The translations under genes were made by a program, and so were the position numbers. Under the pieces are notes generated by a model. That model was not told the DNA's origin. It saw only the letters and a program-made list of their open reading frames with translations, and searched no databases. From positions 17,656-81,655 of the forward strand of contig JACPMZ010000009.1 of the NCBI GenBank assembly GCA_016185705.1: a stretch of 64,000 bases of DNA, written 5' to 3'. The DNA is from Candidatus Woesearchaeota archaeon (lineage in GTDB: Archaea; Nanobdellota; Nanobdellia; Woesearchaeales; UBA10216). Below are positions 35,433-42,766 of the stretch, piece by piece (the first letter of the stretch is position 1; every line of letters starts with the position of its first letter).

Positions 35433-35705
35433 TCATATTTTGTATATGTTATCATGGTGGTCAAAGTCGTAGAAAATCACTTTGTCTTCTGGCTCAAGGT
35501 ATTTGAATGTCAGAACAAAAGGGCCTCGTATGTGAACTCGTTTTAAGTGCTGGAGTGGCTTGCGCAGATTTTTGTAATGGTTAACATCCTCACAGTTTAT
35601 TATTTCCTCAATCTTTCGCATGACGATTTCATAGGTTTGCCTGTCTTTTTTGCATAGCTTTTCAAGTATCCTCTGAAGTCCGGCTTCAACAGAGAAATTA
35701 CGCAT
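35433..35705 (-). CDS. RelE/ParE-type toxin
   Basis: This 90-residue protein shows LQRILEKLCKKDRQTYEIVM, YKNLRKPLQHLKRVHIRGPF, VLTFKYL and the C-terminal FYDFDHHDNIYKI. It is a complete RelE-like fold with the basic patch and conserved end, so an mRNA-cleaving toxin. The start overlaps the antitoxin gene by eight bases. The pair sits between att-like repeats a1 (35329) and a2 (36175). Confidence 0.82.
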   Translation of the reverse strand: MRNFSVEAGLQRILEKLCKKDRQTYEIVMRKIEEIINCEDVNHYKNLRKPLQHLKRVHIRGPFVLTFKYLEPEDKVIFYDFDHHDNIYKI

Positions 35706-35943
35706 TCTCTACCAGCTTCCTCAATTCTGCAACGTTCTTAAATTTCCTGAATGTGCCCTTTCTCTCCAGGCGCTTTATCTTCTTCACATACTCGGGTTTC
35801 AGTTCAGGTTCCAGAAAGCTCTCTTCATAAACTTCAACCACGTAATTTATGGCCTCAGACTTGTCCTTTAGGCCGTATTTCGCCTTTACCATGTTAAGCA
35901 CCCTGTTGGATTGTTCTTCAATGTTTATTACAGCTTGTACCAT
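35698..35943 (-). CDS. Antitoxin of the RelE pair
   Basis: This 81-residue protein has an N-terminal AVINIEEQSNRVLNMVKAKY and KSEAINYVVEVYEES, a ribbon-helix-helix pattern, then a charged tail with KKIKRLERKGTFRKFKNVAE that would wrap the toxin. It overlaps the toxin start by eight bases. A TATA-like ATATATAAATG lies about 40 bases upstream (35970-35985). Confidence 0.78.
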   Translation of the reverse strand: MVQAVINIEEQSNRVLNMVKAKYGLKDKSEAINYVVEVYEESFLEPELKPEYVKKIKRLERKGTFRKFKNVAELRKLVENA

Positions 35944-36174
35944 GTTACATCACATATATGAAAGTATATGGGAAATATATAAATGTTTTGTTATTAACCG
36001 TGTCTCCCAAGGTGCGTTAATATTTGCAAAAGCAGCAACTGTTTTCATTGCATTTAAAAAATCTAAATCGGCTTTTTAAAGAGTTGCTTATGCTTGCCAA
36101 ATAAATTTCTCCGAGTTTTGTTTAATACCAATTGACGCATAATTTCTCTTTCTGCAGGCAACTTTAGGAATTGA

Positions 36175-36187
36175 ACGCCGGGACCGG
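36175..36187 (+). repeat. att-like repeat a2
   Basis: ACGCCGGGACCGG differs from the tRNA-Ser end by one base over 13. It lies directly beyond the 3' end of the DUF5615 toxin (36190), in the same orientation as the other copies. The gap 35944-36174 contains only the antitoxin promoter and AT-rich sequence. Confidence 0.7.
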
Positions 36188-36189
36188 TT

Positions 36190-36546
36190 CTATTTTAATT
36201 CTCTTATCCGTATGCTGGTTTCCGAAATGGTTACGAAGGCTTTGCTGAGTTTTTTTCCTTGTTCTTCAATTAGACTCAGCGCATAGTCAATTCTTCGCCG
36301 GGGTGTATCTTTTTTGAGTCTCAGAAATATGATTCCTGCGCATTCCTTTCTCTGTCTGAAAATCAGTTCGCCAAAATCTTTGTCATTGGTTATTAGAATT
36401 CTGTTTTCTTTCAACGATTTTGCCAGCACTGAGCCGTCACTTTCACCTCTCAGCACTTCGCCTGCATACAAAGCATCATGCCCTTCTTTAATCAGCGCCG
36501 CAGCAAGTTTGTTACCTGAACTTTCATCAACCAGAAACTTTAGCAT
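36190..36546 (-). CDS. DUF5615 PIN-like toxin
   Basis: This 118-residue protein starts LKFLVDESSGNKLAAALIKE, with DE as the first acidic site. It has DGSVLAKSLKENRILITNDK then DFGELIFRQRKECAGIIFLR, the DUF5615/Mut7-C-like PIN pattern with the TNDKDF motif. These proteins are usually encoded with DUF433 antitoxins, as here, where the two genes overlap by 20 bases. Predicted RNase toxin. Confidence 0.85.
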   Translation of the reverse strand: MLKFLVDESSGNKLAAALIKEGHDALYAGEVLRGESDGSVLAKSLKENRILITNDKDFGELIFRQRKECAGIIFLRLKKDTPRRRIDYALSLIEEQGKKLSKAFVTISETSIRIRELK

Positions 36547-36790
36547 GTTCCTTGACCGTTACAGGCATGACTGATTCACCGCTTACTATGTCTGCGCCGT
36601 ACATCAGAGCTGCAGTGATATCTTCCTTTGTGAGTTGAGGGTAGTCTTCAAGAATTTCGTCTACTTTCATGCCTTCAGCCACCTGGCGAATTATCGTATC
36701 TACAGGTATGCGTGTTCCCCGAATAACCGGCTTCCCAACCATTATTTTAGGATTCACTGTTATCCGCTGCAATAGTTTTGCGTCTTCCAT
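36527..36790 (-). CDS. DUF433 antitoxin
   Basis: This 87-residue protein shows RITVNPKIMVGKPVIRGTRI and PVDTIIRQVAEGMKVDEILE, then DYPQLTKEDITAALMYGADI, the full DUF433 signature with its helix-turn-helix. The ATG at 36788-36790 starts the domain; a longer frame reaches 36928 but its first 46 codons are translated att-like repeat and spacer. It pairs with the DUF5615 toxin. The module lies between repeats a2 and a3. Confidence 0.87.
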   Translation of the reverse strand: MEDAKLLQRITVNPKIMVGKPVIRGTRIPVDTIIRQVAEGMKVDEILEDYPQLTKEDITAALMYGADIVSGESVMPVTVKEHAKVSG

Positions 36791-36843
36791 GGTAAGTGAA
36801 CTTATTTGCTCAGTATTTATAATTATCGCTTTCAATAAATTAA

Positions 36844-36926
36844 ACGCCGGGACTGGGACATACTCACTGCGGTTCGTAGCCCCAGTCCCGGCTCTGTTCG
36901 CTTCGCTCACTACGCCGGGACTGGGC
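36844..36926. repeat. att-like repeats a3, a3' (inverted) and a4
   Basis: Three copies are packed in 83 bases: ACGCCGGGACTGGGAC at 36844-36859 (all 16 bases of the tRNA-Ser end), an inverted copy reading CCCCAGTCCCGGC at 36880-36892, and ACGCCGGGACTGGG at 36912-36925. The spacers are about 20 bases each. The a3 and a3' copies could pair as a large hairpin. The cluster separates the DUF433/DUF5615 module from the MNT/HEPN module. Confidence 0.85.
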
Positions 36927-36959
36927 AAAGTTTCTTGAAGGCAGCCCTGAAAAACGAAA

Positions 36960-37006
36960 CATTTTTATATTATCTTTATAGAGATAATGTTATCTCTGGT
37001 GAGATA
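36960..37006 (+). promoter_or_regulatory. Promoter and palindromic operator of the MNT/HEPN module
   Basis: CATTTTTATATTATC at about 36959-36973 is a TATA-like box. The perfect palindrome AGAGATAATGTTATCTCT lies at 36980-36997, and a further half-site GAGATAAT at 37001-37008 runs into the ATG at 37007. The position over the expected transcription start suggests repression by the module's own winged-helix domain. Confidence 0.65.
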
Positions 37007-37621
37007 ATGGATTTAGCGATTAAAATAGTGGGGATTTACGATGGCGAACCAAAGGCAGAGCTCTCCATTAGAGAGATTTCTAAGAGGCTGAAAGCCACGT
37101 ACAGTTTCGTTTATGATGCAGTTGATACCATGGCTAACGAAGGCATCATAAGGGTTGCTGTTAAGGGCAGGGCCAAGATGTGCTCTTTGAATCTTAAAAA
37201 TGACAAAGCGCGTGCCTTGCTTGCTATCCGCTCAGTCAGCAGAAAGGATGGGTTCCTTGGAAAAAACAGGCTGGTTGGGGAGATGCTTGGCGAGTTCGTG
37301 AACAGGGTTACGGGCGAGAATGTTTATTCCATAGTCCTTTTTGGCTCTTATGCCAAGGGTTCGGCTTCTGAGGCCAGCGATGTTGATTTGCTGGTAATTG
37401 GAGCTTCGAAAGCTAAGCTGGATGGTAAGGTTGATGCTGAGGTCAACAGTTTGGAAGCGCGGTATGGAAAGGAAATCAACGCTGTCGTCATAGATAAGGC
37501 AATGTTTCTAAAGTCGCTGAGAAGCGAAGGGGTTACTGCTGTGAAGGAGGCGCTGGCTGACCACGTTATCTTGTCTGGTTTTGAGCGCTTTTGGGAACTT
37601 GTAAGGGAGGGGTTGGGATGA
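37007..37621 (+). CDS. Winged-helix plus MNT nucleotidyltransferase antitoxin
   Basis: This 204-residue protein has an N-terminal helix-turn-helix (LSIREISKRLKATYSFVYDA, TMANEGIIRVAVKGRAKM). It then has a minimal nucleotidyltransferase domain with IVLFGSYAKGSASEASDVDL, the GS...DxD catalytic signature. MNT proteins typically neutralise HEPN partners, in characterised cases by adding AMP to them. The ATG at 37007 is preferred because the promoter/operator lies just upstream; an in-frame start at 36935 would precede the TATA box. The stop overlaps the HEPN start by four bases. Confidence 0.82.
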   Translation: MDLAIKIVGIYDGEPKAELSIREISKRLKATYSFVYDAVDTMANEGIIRVAVKGRAKMCSLNLKNDKARALLAIRSVSRKDGFLGKNRLVGEMLGEFVNRVTGENVYSIVLFGSYAKGSASEASDVDLLVIGASKAKLDGKVDAEVNSLEARYGKEINAVVIDKAMFLKSLRSEGVTAVKEALADHVILSGFERFWELVREGLG

Positions 37622-38157
37622 CTAGCAAGCAAGTGCTTAAGGATAAGCTTGACATGTATGAGCGGAAAAGCTTGTTCAGCAGGGACTCAGGCATCAAGCG
37701 TTTGGTGGGTAACTTCATGGCGAAGGCCAGGCATAATCTTGAGACTGCTGGTGTTGTTTTTGACTTGTCTGAGAGTAATGCTGCTAAGGAGGCTTTGAAG
37801 ATAAGCAGTTCTTACGCGGCTTATGATTGGGCGATTGTTGCTGCTTATTATGCCATGTACCACGCTGCTTTGGGCGCTTTGGCCGCTTTGGGTTTTAAGA
37901 GTGATGACCATGAAGCCACCAGAGTTGGGCTTTTATACTATTATGTCCTTGAAGGCTCGCTTGAAAGCAAATACGTCACAGCACTGGAAAAAGCCAGAAG
38001 GCTTGAAGAGGAGTACGTTCAGAAGCTGTACAAAGCTAAGAGAACTAGGCAGATAGCCCAATACTCTGTGGAAGGAGAGTTCAGTAAGGTGGAGGCTAAA
38101 AGCCTTATAGAAGACGCTGTGAGTTTTGTGAACCGCATAAGCGAATTGCTTAAGTAG
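37618..38157 (+). CDS. HEPN-domain protein (partner of MNT)
   Basis: This 179-residue helical protein has the HEPN pattern YDWAIVAAYYAMYHAALGAL and a conserved C-terminal SLIEDAVSFVNRISELL. At the position where RNase HEPNs have RX4-6H, it reads KRTRQIAQYSVEGEF, with no His. It therefore matches the PF05168-type form (RxxxDY-like) and RNase activity is doubtful. The ATG overlaps the MNT stop (ATGA). The module lies between repeats a4 and a5. Confidence 0.8.
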   Translation: MTSKQVLKDKLDMYERKSLFSRDSGIKRLVGNFMAKARHNLETAGVVFDLSESNAAKEALKISSSYAAYDWAIVAAYYAMYHAALGALAALGFKSDDHEATRVGLLYYYVLEGSLESKYVTALEKARRLEEEYVQKLYKAKRTRQIAQYSVEGEFSKVEAKSLIEDAVSFVNRISELLK

Positions 38158-38487
38158 AGGGGGAGGGAGATTGATATGGTTGATGAGGAAATAGGAAGGA
38201 TTTTCGAATCCGACATAAGGTTGTGCAGCAGCTTGTCATAGACAGCTTCTGCTTGGTAAATTTGTTCCTTCAAATTCTGTTCCATAGCGGTTCACCCTCT
38301 TTTGGCGTGTTCGCCTAATATTTATTCCACCGCTAAAAGTGCCCCTGATTTAAACCGAGAAGGAAACGCCGGGACAGGACGGCGGACGAGCAGTGCGACG
38401 CCTTGCCCTTTTTGACCGCCATCAGAGACCAATGCCCTGCTTCTTTAATATACATTCTCGGAGAACGGATATATAAAGCTTGTCGTC
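38158..38487. other. Gap with truncated frames and att-like repeat a5
   Basis: On the minus strand an ATG at 38285 with a GGGTGA Shine-Dalgarno begins EQNLKEQIYQAEAVYDKLLH, then runs antisense into the HEPN gene. On the plus strand a 21-codon frame at 38176 begins MVDEEIGRIFESDIR after a GGGAGG site. Both look like gene starts cut at a shared junction near 38200-38215. Repeat a5, ACGCCGGGACAGGAC, lies at 38366-38380 (one mismatch). No complete gene is supported. Confidence 0.45.
38452..38484. repeat. Direct repeat, left copy, around the zinc-ribbon gene
   Basis: ACATTC, GGAGAACGG and ATATATAAAGCTTGTC match 39052-39085 (ACATTC, GGAGAGCGG, ATATAAAAAGCTTGTC) with few differences. The right copy contains the zinc-ribbon gene's TATA box. 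The left copy lies just past that gene's stop, so the gene is bracketed by two promoter-like repeats about 600 bases apart. Confidence 0.7.
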
Positions 38488-39042
38488 TCAGTTTTGCTTT
38501 CTCCGTTTCTTTGGCTTTTCTTTTCTGGCTTCCACTTTGTCTAAGAATTCTCTTGGATTTTGCAGTATTTTGTCTATTCTCCAGTCGCCTTGAATTTCAA
38601 GAAATTGCTTAACATCATCGACGAACTGGATGTATTGCTCTTTCGTTTCCACATTGTCATTTAAGCCGAAAGCTTCAAGGAATTGCCCATAATTCTTGAT
38701 ACCGCCAAATTGAGAGAAAAACTTATAGCATTTGTAACAAGATTTGAATTTATCATTGTTTGTGTGGAATGTGCTTTCGCAAAAAATGCATGTTTTCTCG
38801 AACTTGTAATCTCTTGTCGCTTTTTCAGGTTCTTTGATCTTTGCTGGTTGCTTTGTCCAGCCTTCGGCAACAAGTTTATTGACAAGGACAGTATCCATTC
38901 CGTGCTGCTTGTCATAGTTGTGACTTTCTCTAAGTCCGGGATAGTATTTTCTGTGTTTGTATAAGTAGTTGCAGGGTAAGCATCTACCTTGATGATATAT
39001 ATCTCTATCGCAGCGTTTGCAACTATAGGTTTTCCCTTCCAT
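38488..39042 (-). CDS. Zinc-ribbon protein of unknown function
   Basis: This protein of about 184 residues has two Cys clusters: SCKRCDRDIYHQGRCLPCNY near residue 10 and TCIFCESTF plus SCYKCYKFFSQFGG near residue 85. Both look like zinc ribbons. A basic C-terminus (KVEARKEKPKKRRKQN) follows. The layout recalls small HNH-like or DNA-binding proteins of mobile elements, but no catalytic HNH motif is visible. The ATG at 39040-39042 is chosen because a CTTTTTATATCC box lies about 30 bases upstream; a longer frame to 39108 adds a hydrophobic stretch encoded by the promoter. Confidence 0.65.
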   Translation of the reverse strand: MEGKTYSCKRCDRDIYHQGRCLPCNYLYKHRKYYPGLRESHNYDKQHGMDTVLVNKLVAEGWTKQPAKIKEPEKATRDYKFEKTCIFCESTFHTNNDKFKSCYKCYKFFSQFGGIKNYGQFLEAFGLNDNVETKEQYIQFVDDVKQFLEIQGDWRIDKILQNPREFLDKVEARKEKPKKRRKQN

Positions 39043-39051
39043 TAAAAACAC

Positions 39052-39085
39052 ACATTCCAGGAGAGCGGGATATAAAAAGCTTGTC
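39052..39085. repeat. Direct repeat, right copy, containing the zinc-ribbon promoter
   Basis: Partner of the repeat at 38452-38484. Read on the minus strand it supplies GACAAGCTTTTTATATCC, the TATA box of the zinc-ribbon gene. Confidence 0.7.
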
Positions 39086-39148
39086 AAGAAGTCCGCCAAT
39101 TTTTTCAATGCGGAAGCTATTTAAAAAGGAGCTTTTTATGCCTCCAAT

Positions 39149-39646
39149 ATGAAGAAAATCTTTAGCTTGGCTTTGATGGTGATATTATTAGCGTCGTTAG
39201 CAACAGCATTTGCGCCTTCTGAACCAAATCCGGATGTCAGTTGCCAAGAGAACTTAGCTCAGTGCCAAGCAGACATTCAGAAGCTGCTTGCAATTAATCA
39301 AAACTTAACACACCAGTTGGAGAATATAACTTCACAACGTGATTATTATCGCACACTTTACGAGCAAACATTGCTCGATAATTTTAGTGTGCAAAAGCTC
39401 GAATCTTTTGAAAGCAAAATAATCAACAATAATTACCAGTATAACACAACTGTAACTGAGATTAAGCAGACGATTAATAACATAAAAATTCGTCAGAATA
39501 TTATTATTTTTGCATTAGTATTTGAAATTGGTCTTTTCAGCTTTACCTTCTTCAAGCAAAGGCTGTTGTTGAAGAAAACAGAGCAGCTTCTTTTGAAGGT
39601 CAATGCAGTCTCAATCAAGACAGAGAAAAAGAATGAGGATGAGTGA
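39149..39646 (+). CDS. Secreted/membrane coiled-coil protein
   Basis: This 165-residue protein has a signal peptide (MKKIFSLALMVILLASLATA), a Cys-containing segment, and a coiled-coil region of Asn/Gln-rich heptads (LLAINQNLTHQLENITSQRD to IKQTINNIKIRQN). A membrane helix (IIIFALVFEIGLFSFTFF) and a short basic/acidic cytoplasmic tail follow. It has several N-x-S/T sites. TTTAAAAAGG about 25 bases before the ATG fits a leaderless start. The gene overlaps the transglutaminase start, so the two probably act together outside the membrane. No family recognised. Confidence 0.65.
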   Translation: MKKIFSLALMVILLASLATAFAPSEPNPDVSCQENLAQCQADIQKLLAINQNLTHQLENITSQRDYYRTLYEQTLLDNFSVQKLESFESKIINNNYQYNTTVTEIKQTINNIKIRQNIIIFALVFEIGLFSFTFFKQRLLLKKTEQLLLKVNAVSIKTEKKNEDE

Positions 39647-40604
39647 GCATTTTTCTCGCTCCGTGAAGAGAGGTATTTACATAGCTGGAAGTTTAATGGT
39701 GTTATTTTTAGCAGCCTATCTACTAATTCCTGCAACAGTTGATTTTTTCTGGGGTGAACAAATTATAGAACGTCATGTTGCAGATGTCTTAGGAGCTGCA
39801 GAAACTGCTGATGAAGCTGCTTTTAAAATTCTGTCCTGGGAAGACTTGAATTTTGAAGATCCTTATTCTACATGGGAAGGAAAGTGGTACAACAAGTACA
39901 GCATCTATCACATGAACGGTTCTTATAAGTGGTTCATTCGCTCAAACCAGTTATCATGGCTAATTACAAGCAAACTCGGCAATTGCGGAGAGCGTGCCTA
40001 TTATTTTGTTCAAATGATGGAAGAAGCAGGCTATCCCGCAAGGGTAGTATGCGTAGTAGAAGATCACTGCTGGGCAGAATACCAATCGGGAGGATTCTGG
40101 ATTGCAGTTGATCCAAGTCAGGCAGAATATGTCACACCCGAAAACTACGTTCTAGGGCGCAACTGGTCTCGCATAGAGGCACGCTATCTTAATGGAAGTA
40201 TGGAAGACGTCACATACCGTTACCTTAATACTGCCGAGTTGTTCATTACATCAGAAAAAATGGGCGGTCAAGTGAACATATACTCTACCGTTCTTTCAAG
40301 CAGTGGCTCACCACGTTATGCGAGCCCTTCGCTAGTAACTACTCGAAAACTGGAAGAACCTTTCACACTAAGATTAGGGTATGTTCCTACCTATCAATTG
40401 GTTTATAAAAGAGATTATGGGCCGATTAGCTTCCATAAGAGATTTTCTGATATAAAGTTGCCTACAAATATTAGTCTGGTTCAAGGTGAACTTATAAACT
40501 TGAAGAATCTTCGCTTTAACACTCTTTGGATAGTCTGGTTTTCTCTTTTTTCGATTTTTCTTTTTGCAGTTATCAGAAGGATCATGGCGGAAAAAAGGAA
40601 GTAG
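39639..40604 (+). CDS. Membrane-anchored transglutaminase-like protein
   Basis: This protein of about 321 residues has an N-terminal membrane helix (IYIAGSLMVLFLAAYLLIPA) and an extracytoplasmic transglutaminase-like core. The Cys lies in SKLGNCGERAYYFVQMMEEA, the His in VCVVEDHCWAEYQSG and the Asp in FWIAVDPSQAEYV, in proper Cys-His-Asp order. A second helix lies near the C-terminus (TLWIVWFSLFSIFLFAVI). Such enzymes cleave or cross-link peptides. ATG 39639 or 39633 is used, both overlapping the preceding gene's end. It seems part of a two-gene surface module. Confidence 0.78.
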   Translation: MSEHFSRSVKRGIYIAGSLMVLFLAAYLLIPATVDFFWGEQIIERHVADVLGAAETADEAAFKILSWEDLNFEDPYSTWEGKWYNKYSIYHMNGSYKWFIRSNQLSWLITSKLGNCGERAYYFVQMMEEAGYPARVVCVVEDHCWAEYQSGGFWIAVDPSQAEYVTPENYVLGRNWSRIEARYLNGSMEDVTYRYLNTAELFITSEKMGGQVNIYSTVLSSSGSPRYASPSLVTTRKLEEPFTLRLGYVPTYQLVYKRDYGPISFHKRFSDIKLPTNISLVQGELINLKNLRFNTLWIVWFSLFSIFLFAVIRRIMAEKRK

Positions 40605-40613
40605 CATAAAGGA

Positions 40614-41576
40614 TCACAGTAGGTTCCCAAGCTCATCAAGGCTATGTAAAATACGAGTGTTGTAAAATTTGTCAACATTTCGTTGTATTAGAATTTTTGC
40701 CCATTCACGCTCGGTTACCACCACGTCACAATAGGGAACTGCGATATTTAGAGCACCAAAATCATATAAATCGTTGGGTTCTATTGCTCTGCCTTTATTC
40801 AAGTTTCTTGTACTATTTAGAACATAGTAAACGTACGCTGTTGGAATAGACCTTAGAAAAGCTCTAGACGTCTCTTTGCTTCCAAAAACCTGTTTTGTCA
40901 AAGCTTTTGCATTCAGATTAAAACTAAGCACCTCTCTGAGAAATTTATCACGTATAACATTTAACAAAAATCTTACTTCACTGATTTTCTTTCGCATTTC
41001 TTTATCAGGATGTCCATACTCCTCAGAGCGTAGTTTTTCGAGATTTGCGGCAAGGTCTGAATCACGTTCTATCATACGCTTTACGAAGTCGGTGGAATCT
41101 GTTTGCCCTAGTGCATTTGCCATCATTTCAGAATTTTTCATCGCTGCAAGGCATTTGTCCAATATCTCCTTTGGGACTGGCTTATCAGCCTTAATCGACG
41201 TAAAGTGCTCCTTTGCACCGAAGCAGTGGCCTATTCCCCGTCCGAATACGGCATTTGAAAGCTCTACCGGTGTCTTCCCAACCGTTTTAATTATAGCATT
41301 TCTGATTTCGAGGTCGATTATGTGTGTCCAAGGTATTATAGAGTTGAATTTGGAGATATCTAAAATGAATTTGAAGAGTTCTGTTCGGGACCTGGTATCT
41401 CTTCTCTTATGTGTTTCAAAAAGATGACAGAAGGATAAAGGATAGGTGTGTTTTCCAGAATTTGCCGTTTCAATTACCTTTTGGCAAACGTCTTTATGAT
41501 TGGGGTAATACGGCTTCTGTCCTTTGTACGTTTTTAGAAGGTTTACGTACGCCCATTGATCTAAATAAATTCTCAT
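40614..41576 (-). CDS. PIN-like nuclease-fold protein
   Basis: This 320-residue protein begins MRIYLDQWAYVNLLKTYKGQ with an Asp at residue 5. It ends with GRAIEPNDLYDFGALNIAVP and YCDVVVTEREWAKILIQRNV, the acidic cluster and D-x-V-V-T-E-x-x-W arrangement of PIN-like RNases. The middle is a large helical insert (residues 60-240). This type is often linked with mobile elements and defence, but the target is unknown. It stands alone, convergent with the transglutaminase gene. Confidence 0.65.
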   Translation of the reverse strand: MRIYLDQWAYVNLLKTYKGQKPYYPNHKDVCQKVIETANSGKHTYPLSFCHLFETHKRRDTRSRTELFKFILDISKFNSIIPWTHIIDLEIRNAIIKTVGKTPVELSNAVFGRGIGHCFGAKEHFTSIKADKPVPKEILDKCLAAMKNSEMMANALGQTDSTDFVKRMIERDSDLAANLEKLRSEEYGHPDKEMRKKISEVRFLLNVIRDKFLREVLSFNLNAKALTKQVFGSKETSRAFLRSIPTAYVYYVLNSTRNLNKGRAIEPNDLYDFGALNIAVPYCDVVVTEREWAKILIQRNVDKFYNTRILHSLDELGNLL

Positions 41577-41684
41577 AAGTATCAGGATATCTAGTCCCTT
41601 TATGAATTTTAATGTTTAGCTGTTTCAAAACGTGTATTCTGTTATCCGAGATTTGCCTTTCTTCTTGTCAAAATATCGACCAAT

Positions 41685-41967
41685 TTGATGAAATTAAATA
41701 CCATTTCGTGCCTGTATAATCTTGACTATCTTAGGCAAATACCTTCAAATGAAGTTGACTTGGTTGTTACCGATCCTCCTTATAACGTCAGCCAGAAGCA
41801 GGACATGAAATTTGATGGTCGGATTGTTACGAAGAATTTCGGTGACTGGGATTTTGGCTTTGACCCTCTGCCCGTTTTGAAGGAGTTAAAGCGTGTTCTG
41901 AAACCTAATGGCCAGATTTATGTGTTCTGTGGGACTGAGCAGATTCCGCTTTACATGAATGCTTTCA
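41685..41967 (+). pseudogene. 5' fragment of a DNA adenine/cytosine-N4 methyltransferase
   Basis: The frame starts MMKLNTISCLYNLDYLRQIP and contains the methylase motif VVTDPPYNVSQKQDMKFDGR and ELKRVLKPNGQIYVFCGTEQ. It then abruptly joins unrelated sequence near 41967. Only about 95 residues of a normally 250-300 residue enzyme remain and the target-recognition part is absent. It cannot be active. The junction partner is the tail of a conjugation-type ATPase. Confidence 0.78.
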
Positions 41968-42648
41968 GAAATGGAAAAGGACTACCTGCTGACAGCAACG
42001 CAAGGCAAAGGCATCCTCATAATGGACAATGACCATCAGGAGCTGGAAGTGGTCGCCTCTCCAAAAGAGCACGAGCTCATAACAACCAATCCCAATGAAA
42101 TCGTCAACAAGCATGCCAAGCCGGAAGAGCTTGCAGACATTAATGCAGCAGTTGACCTTGAAAAGAAACTCTACTACGCCAGAGACCTTGACATAGAACA
42201 GAAAAACTATCTTGGAAATCATGGCTACAAGGCAGGCTTCTTCGTTCCCATAGGCAAGCCCAGGCAGGAAGAGTGCTGGGTTAAAGCTAATGAAGTGGAA
42301 TCGCTGGAGCATACGTTTTTGGTGGAGAATATTAAATCAGAACTTCTCAAGCACACAAAAGAAGTAGTTGTTAATGTAGCGGTTGGGCCTGATATCATAT
42401 TTAAAGATAAACGTAACCGCAGTATAGCTTTAGAAATAGAAACTGGAAAAAGCTTAAGAGAAAAGAAAAGATTGCAAGAAAAATTCCATGAAGCAAAATT
42501 AAAATATCAAAATCTGGTGCTTATTGTTCTCACTGATGTTCATCAAAAACAAAAGTACGAAAAAATTGTCGAAGACATCCCTCTGCTGCTTCGGAAAGAC
42601 ATCCCGCACTTAATAGAAACCCTATTCAAGAAAAAGAAGCAAGCCTAA
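41959..42648 (+). pseudogene. C-terminal part of a VirB4/TraC-like ATPase with a nuclease-like tail
   Basis: The frame reads MEKDYLLTATQGKGILIMDN and ELEVVASPKEHELITTNPNE, the standard ending of VirB4/TraC-type DNA transfer ATPases. About 180 residues follow that end in GPDIIFKDKRNRSIALEIET then GK, a PD-(D/E)xK-like motif. The ATPase's Walker A and B regions are missing. It is probably a deletion remnant of an integrative or conjugative element. The remaining tail could still be translated from an internal ATG. Confidence 0.7.
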
Positions 42649-42766
42649 TTCTTGGAGGTATTTAGACTGTAGATTTGGGCTTTCGGGGCCTGAAAAGGCA
42701 GATTAGGCTGTCCAGTTGGGGTTCAAAACATTTATAAGTCTAAGAGGAAACTTCCTCTAGAAAACC

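Noticed and set aside
36791-36928. 46-codon N-terminal extension of the DUF433 protein
   Set aside because: It translates the att-like repeats and their spacers; the domain begins at the later ATG.
35329-38380. CRISPR-like reading of the ACGCCGGGACTGG repeats
   Set aside because: Spacing is irregular (about 20 bases to over 1 kb), spacers contain complete genes, one copy is inverted, and no cas1/cas2 is nearby. The repeat equals a tRNA gene end, so attachment sites fit better.
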